Below are positions 1 through 12,988 of a DNA stretch of 64,000 nucleotides, one piece after another. The position numbers and the translations under genes are program-made. The stretch lies in the NCBI RefSeq assembly GCF_025698545.1, contig NC_068569.1, positions 9,114,001 to 9,178,000 on the forward strand, read 5' to 3'. This stretch comes from Gossypium raimondii. Taxonomy: Eukaryota; Streptophyta; Magnoliopsida; Malvales; Malvaceae. Under the pieces are notes generated by a model. That model had not been told where the DNA came from. It made no database searches and worked only from the letters and a program-made list of their open reading frames with translations. The stretch's first letter is position 1, and the number at the start of each line of letters is the position of its first letter.

Positions 1-3000
1 TCTGGTTTAACCAAGTCAGGTTCCTTCTCAATCTCAGCATTTTCTTGCTTACGAAGACCACCAAATTCATCACTTGTAATAGGCTCAGCATCAGATTTCT
101 GTTTGCTAATGTCTTCCAAAACATCCTTCATCTCAGTAATAACAGGACTACCTTTAGCAGAACTCATGGGGACATCCGTCTTCACTTCCATAGGCTCAGA
201 TTTAACTGGCATACGCCTGTCAACATATCTGTAATCTTGACGCTGGATATCCTGAGATATGTGAGTTTCAGTAACAACACAACCTGATGCTAAAGGACCT
301 TCACTTTTAGCAATAACTGATTGAGAAGATTGTTCTATCTTCATGCGTTTCAATGAAGGCTGTATGTCTACAGAAGTGTCAATTGCTGCAGATGTAGAAG
401 TTATTCTAGTTGAAATGTCTCCAGAACTATCTGTTTTCGTAGATATACTGTCCGATGATGGCAAGATGGAAGTAGAGTTTAGACAGGCACGTGCCTTCTG
501 AGCCTGTACATAATTGTTAACATGAACACAAACAGGGCAGGCTGGATATCTACAAGTCTTGTGATGACGGATCAATCTCTTGGAATGATGGCAACGAGGA
601 TATGAACATTGAGATGATTGACATGAATCCATATGAGATAACAATTTTCGTACAGTAAAGCAATAGCCATCACACTTGCCCTCAGATGCTTTACATCTAC
701 GAGCATGGCGCAGTAACAAAAGCCACCTCACTTGATTTCGGAATTGCCTGTCATGGCTCCCACTTCCAGCACCCCTCGAATTTGAAAGATTCGATGAGCT
801 TTTAGGAATAGTGGATGCACCGGCAGATAAATTATTACATTGAGCTTCATCCTGCCCAGATATTCTCTGCTGGAAATCCTCTTGGACGTGCTGCTCGCGT
901 GACATGTTCACTGGCATTTGAGACTGCTCTTGTGAGTGAGGGAGCCACTGGCCCTGCACAGCTGATTCTGGCGGTGCTCCAGCTGAAAGTTTATAATCAT
1001 TTTGCGACTCCGGAACCAATTGGTGTTGGTGCAACATCTGTTGCATTTGTTGAGAATTTTGTGGAAGCGATGAATGCATATCCTGCTGACTAGAGATCTG
1101 TTCAGCATGATTCTGCTGGAATTGACTCTGCGATTCAGAAAGCTGAAATTGTCCAGAAGCTTGTTGATGTAGAACCTCGCCATGGAGTTCCACTCCAGGT
1201 TCATGCTTCACTTGACTACCTATATCAGAAGCCATCTGAGGCTGACTATAACCACTATTATTGCTCATCAAATTTTGATGCTGCTGATTTTGCTGTGGAT
1301 GGTGTTGCTGTTGCAGAAACTGCCGTTGCTGGAACTGAAGGGACCGCTGCTGGAACTGTTGCAGCTGATTAGCTTGAAGGACATTGTCTCTCGAAGAAAC
1401 TGGAGGTTGGAAATTCATCTTTTCAAAATTATCCATGGACTGCGGATTCATATGGGCAGCCGATTGCATACCATGTAAATTTGACTGATTGCTTATCAAA
1501 GAAGAATTTGCTCTGGATATAGACTGCAAATTGACTGGATCTGAATTCTGAGAGTTTGTTATAGATCCAACAGATGTTGCAGAGCCATACAAGTTTCCAG
1601 ACCCAAAAGAATCAGCATTGTTCATTCCATATCCATCACCTGACACAAATCAAAACAAATATATATTTGCTTTCCTTAAGAAAAACTTGAATATTTCAAT
1701 AATAAATCGCATATTCAGATTCATTATTACTAAATTAAAAGGTGATAGAGAGGAAGAAATAAATTCATAAGGTTACCTTGCATCAGGGGTCGCTGATGTT
1801 GATCAAAGTGTTGTTGCAAAGGTTTTGGTGAATTAGCAAAAGGCGTGGTAGTCTGATATCCTCCAGAAGTTCCTGGTTCATTAACAATGAGCATATTGTT
1901 GCCCATCATCCCCAATGCACCATTTAGGGAAGCATTAGGAAACCCAAAAGTTTTCTGCTGCAAGCCAGACCTGATGCCACTACCTATTTGGCTGCCAAGG
2001 GTGTGCAAAATACGACTGTTTTGACCACCATGTTGCTTTTGCTGCTGTGGCTGAGATGACATCGTTGATTCAACAGTTGAAAGTCCAACATTATTGGAAG
2101 ACTGATTATTAATGCTATTGTTATTACTATTCAATCCAGGAGTGGGAATCATTTGGCTTGCCATTCTTTGCACACCAATTGATGACATTCCACCAGAAGC
2201 AATATGAAAATTTGCACTTGGATGTTGATACCCATTAGATATATTTCCTACAAAAGTACCAACCTGTTACCCTCGGAAAAAAATGGTATTAAAATATAAT
2301 TGTAAAAGAAGGTAAGGCTCAAATTTACCTTCAGATCTACTGAAGGAACCACTATTCATGCCAGCAGTAGGCAACAGACTTCCTGTATTGACATTCGTAG
2401 GAGGTATGCTTGCATTGGCAGCACTCATAGATGTATCTATAGAAGATGTAACCATGAGGCTAGGATTGCCACTGTGTGACAAGCCAGGGGTCGGTATCAT
2501 TGTACCAACTGGTGCTGATCCCGAATTAACAAGCTGAGCATGTCTTTGGTTGTGCACATTTCTACTATTCCTTATTAGAATCTGTAGACGTTGCTCTAAA
2601 GTACTCAAATTGGTGTAGTCCTCCTAGAAAACAAACTTCAAGTGTTAAAATTCGCCCCGGTTTTTTTTTCTCTTTCGGGGGATTAAGAAAGTTGTACACA
2701 TACAAATAAATGTGATCAGACGAATGCAAAGTAATGTGCTTCTACAGAGTGAAACAAATAAATTTACAAGTGTAATGGGTCCAACCTTTGTGCGTGCAAT
2801 CTTAAATAAACCTTCTTCCAACCGTCTTGCAAAATCCTGAAACTTGATCATTGATGCCTCGGTAATAGGATGTTGCTGGCGTGATTTTAAAAACTTAATG
2901 CTGGAAAAGAAGAGATAATAAATTGCATTAGTTAACCAAAAAGAACGCTACACATAGATATTATAACAAAAAATTCTAAGATGGAAATGCCCATCTTGAT

Positions 3001-4045
3001 ACATAGATTGACCAGATATAGAAGCTAAATAGCAATAATGATGATATAAAATCAATGACAAAAGAAAATTTCTATTACATGTAATATAAATATTCATCTG
3101 CATATCAATGTGAAATTATATAGTAAAGATAGGATAATAACATACATAGACACCACGTAATTGAAGTCTTAACACACACACACACACATGGAGATAGGTA
3201 GAGAGAGGGAGAGGGTTCTACAACTTGGTATTGAACCAGAACATCAATGTATATCCCAAAAAGAATCAACATTACCTACAAGGTCATAAAATCCTACACA
3301 AACAGATGGACAACTATTTAAACCAAAAGATCTTTGTCAGTCTTTGTTCGCACAACAAGCTGACCTATGAATTTATGTGAAATGTCAACATCTAAATCCT
3401 ACAGCCTTCATGCAATTGAGTTATTTTGTATGGTAAATTTTAAGCATATTTAGTAGTAGCAGAAAATCAAATACAAACATTATCTCAAGTCTCAACTAAA
3501 TGGTGCAAATTACACTGGTATGGAACTAAAAAAAACAAAAATGCCACCATTCATAACAAAAGAATGTTACTAAAAGGCAACCAAGCATTCAGCAGCAAAA
3601 GCAAACCCCAAACATGTACAATTGTATATGCAGACACACAAAAAGAAAACAATGAAAAGCATACAAATATTGGTATTAAACAGCACTCAAACACCACTCA
3701 CTCAATGCCCAAGGCAGATTATATTTCAAATTTCTCCTTAATTCAAAACGAATCAGATAGCATATACCAGCATTTAATACAACACAGAAAAAGAAATCAA
3801 AACTATTGGTATACAAAATCTTACATTTCTCCCCGCATGTAATCACGTGTTCTCATCAGGTCAGGATCCATATTCAACATATTATGTGGAGGACCACTAC
3901 TGCCAAGAACACCAGAAACACCTCCAGCAACCCCTAAATTCTGCATCTGGGAAGGCTGAAGCAGGTTCCCATTTTGCTGGGGTAACCCCCCTTGATTAGG
4001 AACCTGTCCAGATATCTGTCCTGACATATGCGTCTGCACATTCAT
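1..4045 (-). CDS. HAC1: HAC1-type CBP/p300-like histone acetyltransferase, N-terminal part
   Basis: Nuclear co-activator that acetylates histones; plant HAC proteins are the p300/CBP class. Coding exons read on the minus strand: 4045-3825, 2900-2786, 2623-2329, 2247-1777 and 1639 to the window edge, all with GT-AG borders and continuous phase, giving about 913 residues. The start MNVQTHMSGQISGQ is typical of plant HAC1. Residues about 74-150 (SRQQHPITEASMIKFQDFAR, then LEQRLQILIR) look like the KIX-like segment. A long Gln/Asn/Ser-rich part follows, with repeated MIPTPGL motifs. A TAZ1 zinc finger lies near residues 666-742, with a regular His/Cys series in RHARRCKASEGKCDGYC and PRCHHSKRLIRHHKTCRYPA. 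The PHD, catalytic, ZZ and TAZ2 parts would lie beyond the left edge. The family is about 1,700 residues, so roughly half is seen. HAC1 versus HAC12 cannot be decided here. Confidence 0.93.
3172..3188. repeat. (CA)n microsatellite
   Basis: Short run of about eight CA units inside intron 1 of the HAC1-like gene. Confidence 0.8.
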
Positions 4046-4740
4046 TTCTTTCTATATTCCTTCTTCGTTTTCGCCTTGTCTTGGTAACTACCACTACTAG
4101 AAAAAAACCCATAACTTATTCCACAATCTCGCTGTAAAATCGCACCATCCACCACCACTCATGCTTCCTTTTTTTCCCCCTCCTCTAATTGTCATTTCGA
4201 ATACTGCAGTTTTACAGCATATCTGTATCTTATGTACCCTGCTTATAGACATACAGGAAAATTGAATAAATTAACCCAAATTTCTATGATTCAATCTCAA
4301 TTTAAAAAACATCACATTGTTTAACAACATTGAAACTGAAATTAGCTAATAATGAAAATTAGGGGAATTTCGATCAACGAAGCAAGAAAATCCCCAATTT
4401 GGGGATTCCTGGATAAAATGCAATACTAATTAGTGAATTACGCAGTAAGCAAGAACTAACCCTAGGTTAATAAATGAAAAGATAATAATTTCCTAAAACA
4501 ATCAAGAAACGAAAACCCTAAAAACCAACCTGAGGAAAAATACAAAATCAAAGCAGAAGCAAGAGAAGCTACGAACGAAGCCTCAGGAATTCCGATGGTA
4601 AGACCCAGAATCGCGAGGACGATGATGGCGATCGGAAAATAAGAAGGGAACTAAACACTGCCTGAATCGCACGTGCGTTCAATACCGAGACACAGATGAA
4701 GAAAAAAACAAGATCGAAAAGAGAAAGGGAAAGTACGGGC
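4046..4740 (-). promoter_or_regulatory. 5' leader of the HAC1-like gene, probable leader intron
   Basis: On the minus strand a pyrimidine-rich leader runs from about 4730. A donor-like CAG/GTTGG lies near 4530 and an acceptor-like TTTTTTCTAG near 4101, so a 5' UTR intron of about 430 bp is likely. The start ATG at 4045-4043 follows GAAAGAA. No cDNA evidence is available. Confidence 0.45.
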
Positions 4741-5469
4741 GACCGGAATTAATTTTTCTGGGCTTGGGGTCTGAATTTTTTTTAAAAATAATAAATAATA
4801 ATTTTAGATTAATCTTTTTTTGTTCTTTTTTCCTACAGCGAAAATAGAAATTTTAAGTATGCATTTATAGCTTATTTGACGTCGATGATTTTTTCTTTTC
4901 TTTTGAAGTAATTTTTTCTTTTAATTCCTTCAGGGTTCTTTTTAAACATATTTTTAATTTCTTAATTTTATAAAGGAGGATAATAGTGATAGTTGTAAGT
5001 TGTAAACAATTAGACGCGCGGCTGCCGCAGGTGAATATACTTCAATGCTTCATTTTCTTTTTATTTTGATATTATTCAATGGAAAGTAGTAAGTAGGGTA
5101 ATATTCAAGATGCATAAATTATAAGAAATGAAGGATATTTATTATGTATTAGGGGTGTCGAAATAATTTGTTTGATTAATAACTAATTATTCATTTAAAA
5201 ATAATTAATTGATTAGGCCCAATTTTCTTTTCTTTTTTTTTATTACACCTTTTGTTTGAATTTGGTATATTTTTATTATTTTCAGTTAATTTATCCCCGA
5301 GAGTTGAACCAATACAATACATCATCAAAATTTCAAAGAAGATAAAAAGTAATTCGATTCTTATTTATCACCAACTAATTACACGTTAATAGACTTTCTA
5401 AACTATTTTATTTTCACCAGGGCATTTGAGAAAACAAAAACAATAAATAGAACATAAAAATAAAATCTT

Positions 5470-5625
5470 TGATATGCCGATTGAGTCTTAACTCGATTAA
5501 CATAGGTATTGTTGTCAGTGCATGAGTATATGAGTTTAAGTGTACTAAAGCGCATTATCCTCCTATTTAAGGGTTGGGGAGGGACTACGGATAGTTATAG
5601 GCATCATATCAAAAATAACATATAT
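5470..5625 (+). mobile_element. SINE-like element
   Basis: A piece with a box A-like stretch (GAGTCTTAACTCGATTAACA) and, about 40 bases on, a box B-like GAGTTTAAGTG. The downstream words GCGCATTATCCTCCTATTTA and GGGTTGGGGAGGGACTA resemble, from memory, a tRNA-derived SINE common in cotton. No clear target duplication or A-tail was seen. Confidence 0.4.
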
Positions 5626-6405
5626 GGTAAAAAATTATAATATTTGAAATTAAAGGACTACTAATAAGCTGACTTCTTTTCTTACATGAGTTAAATCGGT
5701 CATTTTTTTTTTCTGAAAATTTTTGATATAATAACTTATTAAGAAGTTTTTAATAAATTAATTAAATAATTTAATGATGTTTATTTTCAAAGTGTTACAA
5801 AACTCTAAAATAAATTTTTAAAATGCTTTGATTTATTACCAAATTTCAAACAAGGGTAATGTATAATCTTGAGTTACTAATACATTTGCTAAAGTATAGA
5901 TAAAACAATCTAAAAGACAGTATTGATGATAAAAAATTTCGTGCTCTATTAAACACTATAGCTGAAATAAATTTGTCTGAAATAAGTTACTCAATATCAA
6001 TTTTTTACTTTTAAAACATATAATCTCAAACATTATCATTATTATTATTTATTAAATTCTAAAAATACCAAATAATTTTTAGATTAAATAAAATTATTTA
6101 TATTTACAACTTGACACTTAAATTGTATTACCATTAAATTGTTTATAAAACTTATATTTAAAAGCAAACAATGAGTTTCTTTTTTTCTATATGATTTATG
6201 TTTATTTATTAATTACATTACATTAAACTATTTATCGAATTTTAAAAGCTATAATTAATTAATTTGGCCACGAAAAGGTATAATTAATACCATGAAATAA
6301 AAATGTAAAAAAGGAACACCAATAATGCATATTCATGTGTTGTGTACAAGTGCAACATATGTGATTTTATATGTTGTTTACTCTTAACTGTTAACGGGAT
6401 CAACA

Positions 6406-6431
6406 TGTACGTACGTACGTATGTATGTATA
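6406..6431. repeat. GTAC/GTAT tetranucleotide microsatellite
   Basis: Tandem GTAC units passing into GTAT units. Confidence 0.8.
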
Positions 6432-6740
6432 TACACGAGGAATTAGTGTAAAATTTAGTAGTTTCCCCAGTGACAAGTTAAGCAGATTAACCAAAAAAGC
6501 AATGAAAAGAATCTTCTATTAAAGAAATGAAGAGATGGTGCGGGAGTCAAGAGACTGGAGAAAGCTTTGATTAAAAGCTCTGTAGATTTGTATATAATAT
6601 ATAAATGTTCTCTTGACAAGCAAAACAAGTTAAATTCGCAAAACAAGTCATATTCTGATTATAGTCAGATTCTGATTATACGACTCGTAGAAGCAAAACT
6701 ACGATCGATGATTACGCTTACAAGTCTGAGAGTTCATCTC

Positions 6741-9215
6741 CTACACAACATTTAGCTCTTTGAGCCATGCTGTATGCAGAGGACATGGATCTGGTTTTCC
6801 CTCAGCAATTGCCTTCTCAGAGATTGAGTAGAACCATCCATTCCTCCACTTGAACTGTATGAATATGAACAATAATGTCTTAGAAAGGAACGCACAAATT
6901 ATGATACTCATAAAGTATATTCCTATATCGTGACCTGCAGTTTTTTACCTCTTTAACTGCTGTTGGGAAGTGGGCCACAGCTCGAGAATAAGCACATAGC
7001 CTATCCTCCATGGCTTCTTCAAATGTTATACCTTTCTCCGCTGCAGCAGCAGATGCGAGCTCTGCTATGAGGCTTGACACCTGAAAACTTAGATTTCAGG
7101 TCTTACGGTCAACTTATAGATACAAAATCAGCAAGGCTGAGAGATTTGAAGAACAAATAGTTTAAATAACAATATTTCTGTATCTATTCACCTCATGCCA
7201 TAGTTTTGCCAGTTCTAAAACGATTGAAATGATATTTTTGTTTGAGATTTTATTTTTAGGAAATAAAATGGGAATGGTGTGCACTTCCACAAAATTAATG
7301 ATCCAACTATTTACTACTGAAAAGAAAGCTCCACCTCAGAGCGGTATTCCTTCTCTGCAACGCCTACAGTTGCCCCAGGATGACGAGCTCCAACAAGCAT
7401 GAATGCACAAATCCATATGAGCTTCTCCAACATCTGCTTCTGAAATGCTTCTTTGTCAAGAACCTGGTCAGACAAACCCGAAGAAAATACAGAATAAAAT
7501 TTGTTAGTGGCACTTAAGGCTTGCTCTCAATAGTCAATTTATTTCTCCAATGTGATCCCTAAACCTACAACTTTATACCGCTTTAATCCACTAGTTAGTA
7601 GAACCATCCACCATGACATGAACACTCTTAATCACCAATAAGGAAACAATACCACAAGAACAATAATCAATTGGCCAAATCAAATAATGATTCAATTATT
7701 GCCCAACTTCCTCTTTCACCATGCCTCTATCTATATGAATGTCAGAAAATTTCAATCCCTTTCTTGTATCTATAGGTGTTGCGTATTTCCCTTCCTTCCA
7801 AAGGCGGGAGGAAAACACTCTTTCATTTCACTTAAATTAATAATTTTATTTTGAACTTTACCCCTAAATTTCTTTCTTCCCTTCTATTTTCCATCATTCC
7901 TATCAAAAGGAAAAGCAAACTTCCTTCCTCTTTTTCCTTCTTTTTTTCTTTCCTTGCTTTTCTCCATTCCTACCAAAAATAATACCCTTTGGCCAAAAAG
8001 AGAAAAATGTTTGAGCATGAACTTGACATGAAGAAAATGTTCATTGGCCAGTAGTGCACCTTTTGGAGGATAAGACTCATGTTACCCGGGCTTGTATGTT
8101 TGTGTCTAATACCTGAGTTGGACACAAATTTCGACATAGCTATGGAAATGATGCTCCAAATACATTGAAAAACTTAAAAAAAGAAAAAGAAAAAAAGAAG
8201 AAGGTATAACTGTGTCAGATAGTCAAATAGGATAATAGAAAAAATATATCTTTTACCTTGCAAGAGAGGCCTCCAGCATTTAATCTGGTAGCTATAGCAG
8301 ATGCCCATTTCCCATATGCTGCAGTTAGACCTTCAGGATTTGTGTCAGTCTTGCCATCAATAGGAGGTTCTCCAAGCTTCGCTACAGCAAAATATGCCAG
8401 CACCTGCTCTGCATCATTAAGACCTTTGCTTTGAAGCCATGGCTCCAGCATGCCATTCTGGAAAAAAACCAAATCTGCTAGATCATCAACACCCAGTGGT
8501 TGATCAAATAATTTTGAATTGAATAAAAAAAACTGGAAGTCAAATGAGAACGAATAAACATGGCATTAGTACATAAATTACGGAGGAAATCAGCACGAAT
8601 AACAACGTAAGTCAACTATGTAATGATACTCGATTTTCATCCATTTGCTTAAAAAAAGTTCATTGAAAGTTGAAAGACCAACAAGGAACAGAGCATTATT
8701 AAATTTCCACATAAAGCTCCAAACTCCATTGAATCAAACTGTTTATAAGGAATATAAAAAGGGGATTCCTCATAATCATCCATAGACAATTAATCAAAAA
8801 CATAACAAAAGATGAAACCATTTTAAAATAACCAAAATGAGCAAAGAGCAGGTATGATTGAGGCAGAGGTACCGTTCCAACGAGATTTAGGAGTGGCCTC
8901 AAGCACAGCCTCAAGATCATCATTCCTAGTACAAACCAATATAGGACCTTCAAAATCAAGCGGTACTGCTTCACCTCTCTTCACCAGCAAATCATCTCCC
9001 TTGCCCATATCTTGCAATGCTTTTCCCACTCTTCCACCACCAACAATAATTGCTGGCACCACCTCGGTAGCAGTAGTCGCAGGGGGAGCAGCCATAACAA
9101 TGGAGGAGGACTTCTTTGGAGTGAAAAAGCGTGTAGCAGTGAAAAGAGCGAGTTTGGGAGAAATCGGTTTGGGCGAATGGATCCAAAGGAGAGAAGAAGT
9201 AGAGAGTGTGGCCAT
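6741..9215 (-). CDS. Plastid-targeted Rossmann-fold protein (ketopantoate-reductase-like), function unknown
   Basis: Five exons: 9215-8873, 8474-8257, 7463-7335, 7080-6949 and 6854-6741 (TAG), giving 311 residues with all phases consistent. Residues 1-40 are rich in Ser/Pro/Lys and start MATLSTSSLLWIH, as expected for a chloroplast transit peptide. IIVGGGRVGKAL (GGGRVG at 59-64) is a dinucleotide-binding loop. Then come PILVCTRNDDLEAV and FFQNGMLEPWL, and a helical C-terminal half (EKLIWICAFMLVGARHPGAT, PLHTAWLKEL). This layout recalls 6-phosphogluconate-dehydrogenase/ApbA-type reductases, but I know no proven substrate. A plant-wide single-copy protein of this kind (At1g16080, from memory) neighbours TLP8 in Arabidopsis, as here. 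ATG at 9215 was chosen over upstream in-frame codons because those are not ATG. It faces away from the tubby-like gene. Confidence 0.85.
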
Positions 9216-10749
9216 GACGTTGGGTTCGTTGGTTGGTTTGGTGGTGGGCTTAGAGGCATGGGTGCTTTGTGCTTTTTGTTTATTGAGTGATAAGCGACAA
9301 GAAAGAAGAAGAGAACCACTCGATTCATGGGGTGGCCTTATCACTTCCTGAATTCTATCCGAAGTATGACATTCGGGAGGTAAGAATCAGCACCGGGTGC
9401 TAGTGTGCTTCTGGCCAGACAAAAAAGCCTCCCCAACAAACCATGTCGGATCTCTGGACCGGGCTACTTGCTTGGCCCAGAAAATCTGATCTTGGACAAA
9501 AGTTTTTGAACTCAGCTATCCGATTTTAAATAAATTTAAAGTAAAATTGATTTTACGTGTCAAAATAATAATTTAGCAACCAGAACATTGGGTTCTATAG
9601 TCTCTTTCAATGGCAATAATTTTTTAGTTGACTTGCTTAAAATATTAGGTGTACTCATAACTGCTGCTTCATAGGTTGATTTTTAGCTTACTGCCAAGAT
9701 TGTTCTAATTCTAAATAAGCTAAATTGTTTCAATTTGTTATAGTATTTCTTGTTAATATGAAATCCAAACGTAATTTGAACTATCGACCCATACAAAAAA
9801 CCTGTGTCCCATAAGGTACCCATGCATGTTATTAGGGTTTGCAGGTAGAGAGTGCGAAGTCAAGCACGTGGTATGATAAATATGTGTTAAATTTAGAGCA
9901 ATATACGTGTTAGCTTGTATGAAGCCTACTTAGAACGTCATCTCGATGAATAATAACTGTATCTTATAAATACCTGATTCCCCTAGGACACACAACAAAA
10001 ACACTCAACAAACATGAAATAAGTGTGGATGGTTATTACTTATTACACTAGTAAATATATTATAATAAAAATATTATTATTGGTTGTATTTTATATTTTT
10101 TCCCTCTATTTGATGTTAATATTTTTGTCTAGGTAAAAATAGAGAGTTTAAAATATTTTCCATACCTGATTGCTCCTGTGGATTATGCCTAGCATAGATT
10201 TTAATGACAGTACCTGTTCATCGAGAACCCTTCTAATGGCAACCAACAAGTGACCCCATTTAACATTCAAAACCCGCCCTTTAACCATAAAAATCATATT
10301 CCCTTTTTAGAATTATTTATTTGGAATCATAAATTCGTAAAATAGACCAAAAACATGGAATAATTGATTCAGACCATCCGAATATATCCTTACATCTTTT
10401 ATATTCAAAAGTTTCAAACTCTGTTCCCGCTTCTTGTCCATGTAAACAAAATAGTCAAGCCCAAATAATCTGTAATTAAGAACCGGTTGTCTTTCTTAAT
10501 TTCCACCGTAATCCCTCCATAGTCCATACACAAAAGGACAACAAGCTTTAAACAGTTACCGTTAACCTTTACCAAACACTGCGCATCTCAAATTCCACAC
10601 ATTTCCCTATACCTTTTTCTTTATTCAAATTCAAAACCCTTTCCTTTCAATTCAATTTGAAACCTTCATTTCTCAAACAAAGGACTGGCTCTCAAGCAAG
10701 CTGACCAAACCCCAGAGTTCTAAATCTGGTCCTCCGTTCTCAAACAACA
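9216..10749. promoter_or_regulatory. Shared upstream region of two divergent genes
   Basis: The spacer lies between two genes read outward: the Rossmann-protein gene to the left and the tubby-like gene to the right. The last 200 bp before 10750 are C/T-rich, as in many plant leaders (for example CCCTATACCTTTTTCTTTAT). I saw no other gene and could not place TATA boxes with confidence. Confidence 0.4.
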
Positions 10750-12988
10750 ATGGGTGAGTTGAAGGATCCTTTAGTTCAACGCCAAGCTTCATGCAATGCT
10801 CCGTATGTTAATCCTCTCATTGACCTCAAACACAACCGCAGCTGCAGTGAAGGGAACCCTGCATCATTTTCAGACAACAAGGAAAATGTTGTCTTTGGTG
10901 CTGGCAAAGAAAATGCAGCTCCTTCAACAAATAATGGGTCTTCTTCTTCTGAAGCTGCTAAAAAGACTACTACCCATTTGAAATCGCTGTCCACTATTGG
11001 TACTTTCGATGCTTCCAAAGAAGTTACAAGTTACAAGTCTCTGTCCACAGGGAAGGTCTTGAAAGAATCGTCCCTTCAGTTCTGTATGCAAATGAATGAA
11101 CCTGACAAGGCTTTTGGGTGCAAGTTATGGGACCCCATAGATTCAGACAATTCTGCTTCTTTGAATATTTGGGATTACTCGGATTCCGAAGCCGCCCCGG
11201 CTTCTTCTTGGTCTACATTGCCCAATAGGTCAGTCTCTGAACACAGCCTACTGCTTTTGCTGCTAATTCATGTCGTGTTTCTTACAAGTTTTTCTAATCA
11301 CTTATAATATGCTGGATGGTTAAAGTTTCAAGTCTAGTTGATATTTAGTTACATGTACAAAGAGGAGAAGCGTGTTTAAACTGGGAAAGATGTTTTGTAT
11401 ACCCTTTTTATTGATGTGTTGTATTTGGTGGCTTTTGTTTTAGGGCGCTGTTGTGCAGGCCGTTGCCACTGGACATAGGAAGATGTACTTGTGTTATTGT
11501 GAAAGAACCCTTACCTGATGGGTTCCATGGCGGCACTCTGTTTTCACTTTATACCAATGTAAGATCTCTTTTGACTTGTTAAGAACCCTGGTAACCTTTT
11601 TCAGTTTTTTCTGTAAGATCATCTGGATCACCACTTAGAATCCTTTCATTTTTATGTAATGAAACATATAATGAGCTGCACTAATTCTTTAGTTCAGATT
11701 GTGCAAGACGCATTTACCAGTACTCTTTTACATTTGATCTATTTGGCATTTCAACACGACAGGAAGGTAAAGGACGACAGGATCGGAAGCTAGCGGTGGC
11801 TTATCACAAACGACGGAATGGGAAATCAGTGTTTGCCATAGCTCAGACTACCAAAGGAATACTGTCTAATTCTGATGATAGTTGCGTTGGACTCATGACA
11901 GCTAACCTTCTTGGATCAAAATACCATATATGGAATCAGGTTTGATCTTTAAAAGGTTAAACCTTCTATAAAATGGCCATCAAATATAGGGAACAATCCT
12001 TACTTCAATTGGTTAATAACTTGCTTGGTTGCAGAATGGTCGAACCATGTCATCAAACAAACAATCTAATCCTCTCTTGGGTGTTGTAAGGTAACCCTAA
12101 CATCCCATCTCTGTCTAAGTTCATTTCCTTTTCACTCTCTCCCTTTTGATTTTATTTACTTCTTTAGGTTCATGCCAACCATAGCGACATGGACCGGGAG
12201 TTACCGAAGCATGAAGGCATATATACCTAAGCACCAATCAATGCAGCTCAAGAATGTGGCTCAGGTAGCTCAAAGGATTCACTTTCTCGATCATCCTTGA
12301 CGGGGTGTTTATTCCCCTTGTGTTAATTTGGATACTCTATTACTGTGGAGCTAAAAGAGAACATAAGATAGAAAATCTCTTTGCTTTTATGTAGATGCAA
12401 CACATTAATGGACTACCGAAGGACTGGGAGGAGAAAATGGACAAAATCCACAAGTTGTTCTCAAGGATTCCTCGTTACAACAAAGTAAGATTTGGGTTTC
12501 TGTCTAACCCTGTATTTCTCATCATAGAAAACTGAGGTTTCGGACTTGGGTTTCTGTCTAACCCTGTTATTGCTTTCTGTTGAGTCAGATGTTGAAACAA
12601 TACGAATTAGACTTCAGAGAAAGGGGAAGAGCTGCTGGACTCAGAATACAAAGCTCAGTAAAGAATTTTCAGCTGACATTGGAGGTATCATAACGTTTTT
12701 AAACACTACTATTAGCTATGTATATACAGCAAATGCATCTGTACACAAACATTTGCAAAAAGACTTAACGCAGGGATACATGCAAAGTGTGCATGCATGT
12801 GATGGGAAACTCGTATAAATTTAACTCTGGAATTGGTTTTCTAGGAGAACGGAAGGCAAACAATTCTTCAGCTTGGAAGAGTGGATAGATACAAGTATGT
12901 TATGGATTTCAGGTATCCACTAACAGGTTACCAAGCATTTTGTATATGCTTGGCTTCAATTGATTCAAAGCTTTGTTGCACTATGTAA
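10750..12988 (+). CDS. TLP8: Tubby-like protein without F-box (TLP8 type)
   Basis: Eight exons: 10750-11228, 11444-11558, 11763-11939, 12035-12090, 12168-12264, 12395-12484, 12589-12684 and 12845-12988 (TAA), 417 residues, phases consistent. Residues 1-158 are Ser/Asn-rich and of low complexity (DNKENVVFGAGKENAAP). The tubby C-terminal domain runs from about residue 163 (RPLPLDIGRCTCVIVKE) to the end, with IWNQNGRT, LQLGRVDRYKYVMDFRYPLT and the closing ICLASIDSKL. Tubby domains bind phosphoinositides and may tether the protein to membrane. Most plant TLPs carry an F-box before the tubby domain; none is visible here, which matches Arabidopsis TLP8. It shares its upstream region with the plastid Rossmann-protein gene. 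Confidence 0.9.

Larger units (their letters stand above)
4741..6740. other. AT-rich spacer
   Basis: No gene recognised. It separates the 5' end of the HAC1-like gene from the 3' end of the Rossmann-protein gene. It holds a SINE-like piece (5470-5625), a short GTAC/GTAT microsatellite (6406-6431) and the likely 3' UTR of the next gene. Confidence 0.6.

Noticed and set aside
8854-9351. 165-codon open frame on the plus strand
   Set aside because: It overlaps in antisense the first exon of the plastid Rossmann-protein gene, which has family motifs and good splice sites.
12546-12818. 90-codon open frame inside the tubby-like gene
   Set aside because: It is a different frame crossing exon 7 and introns; the spliced tubby frame explains the region.
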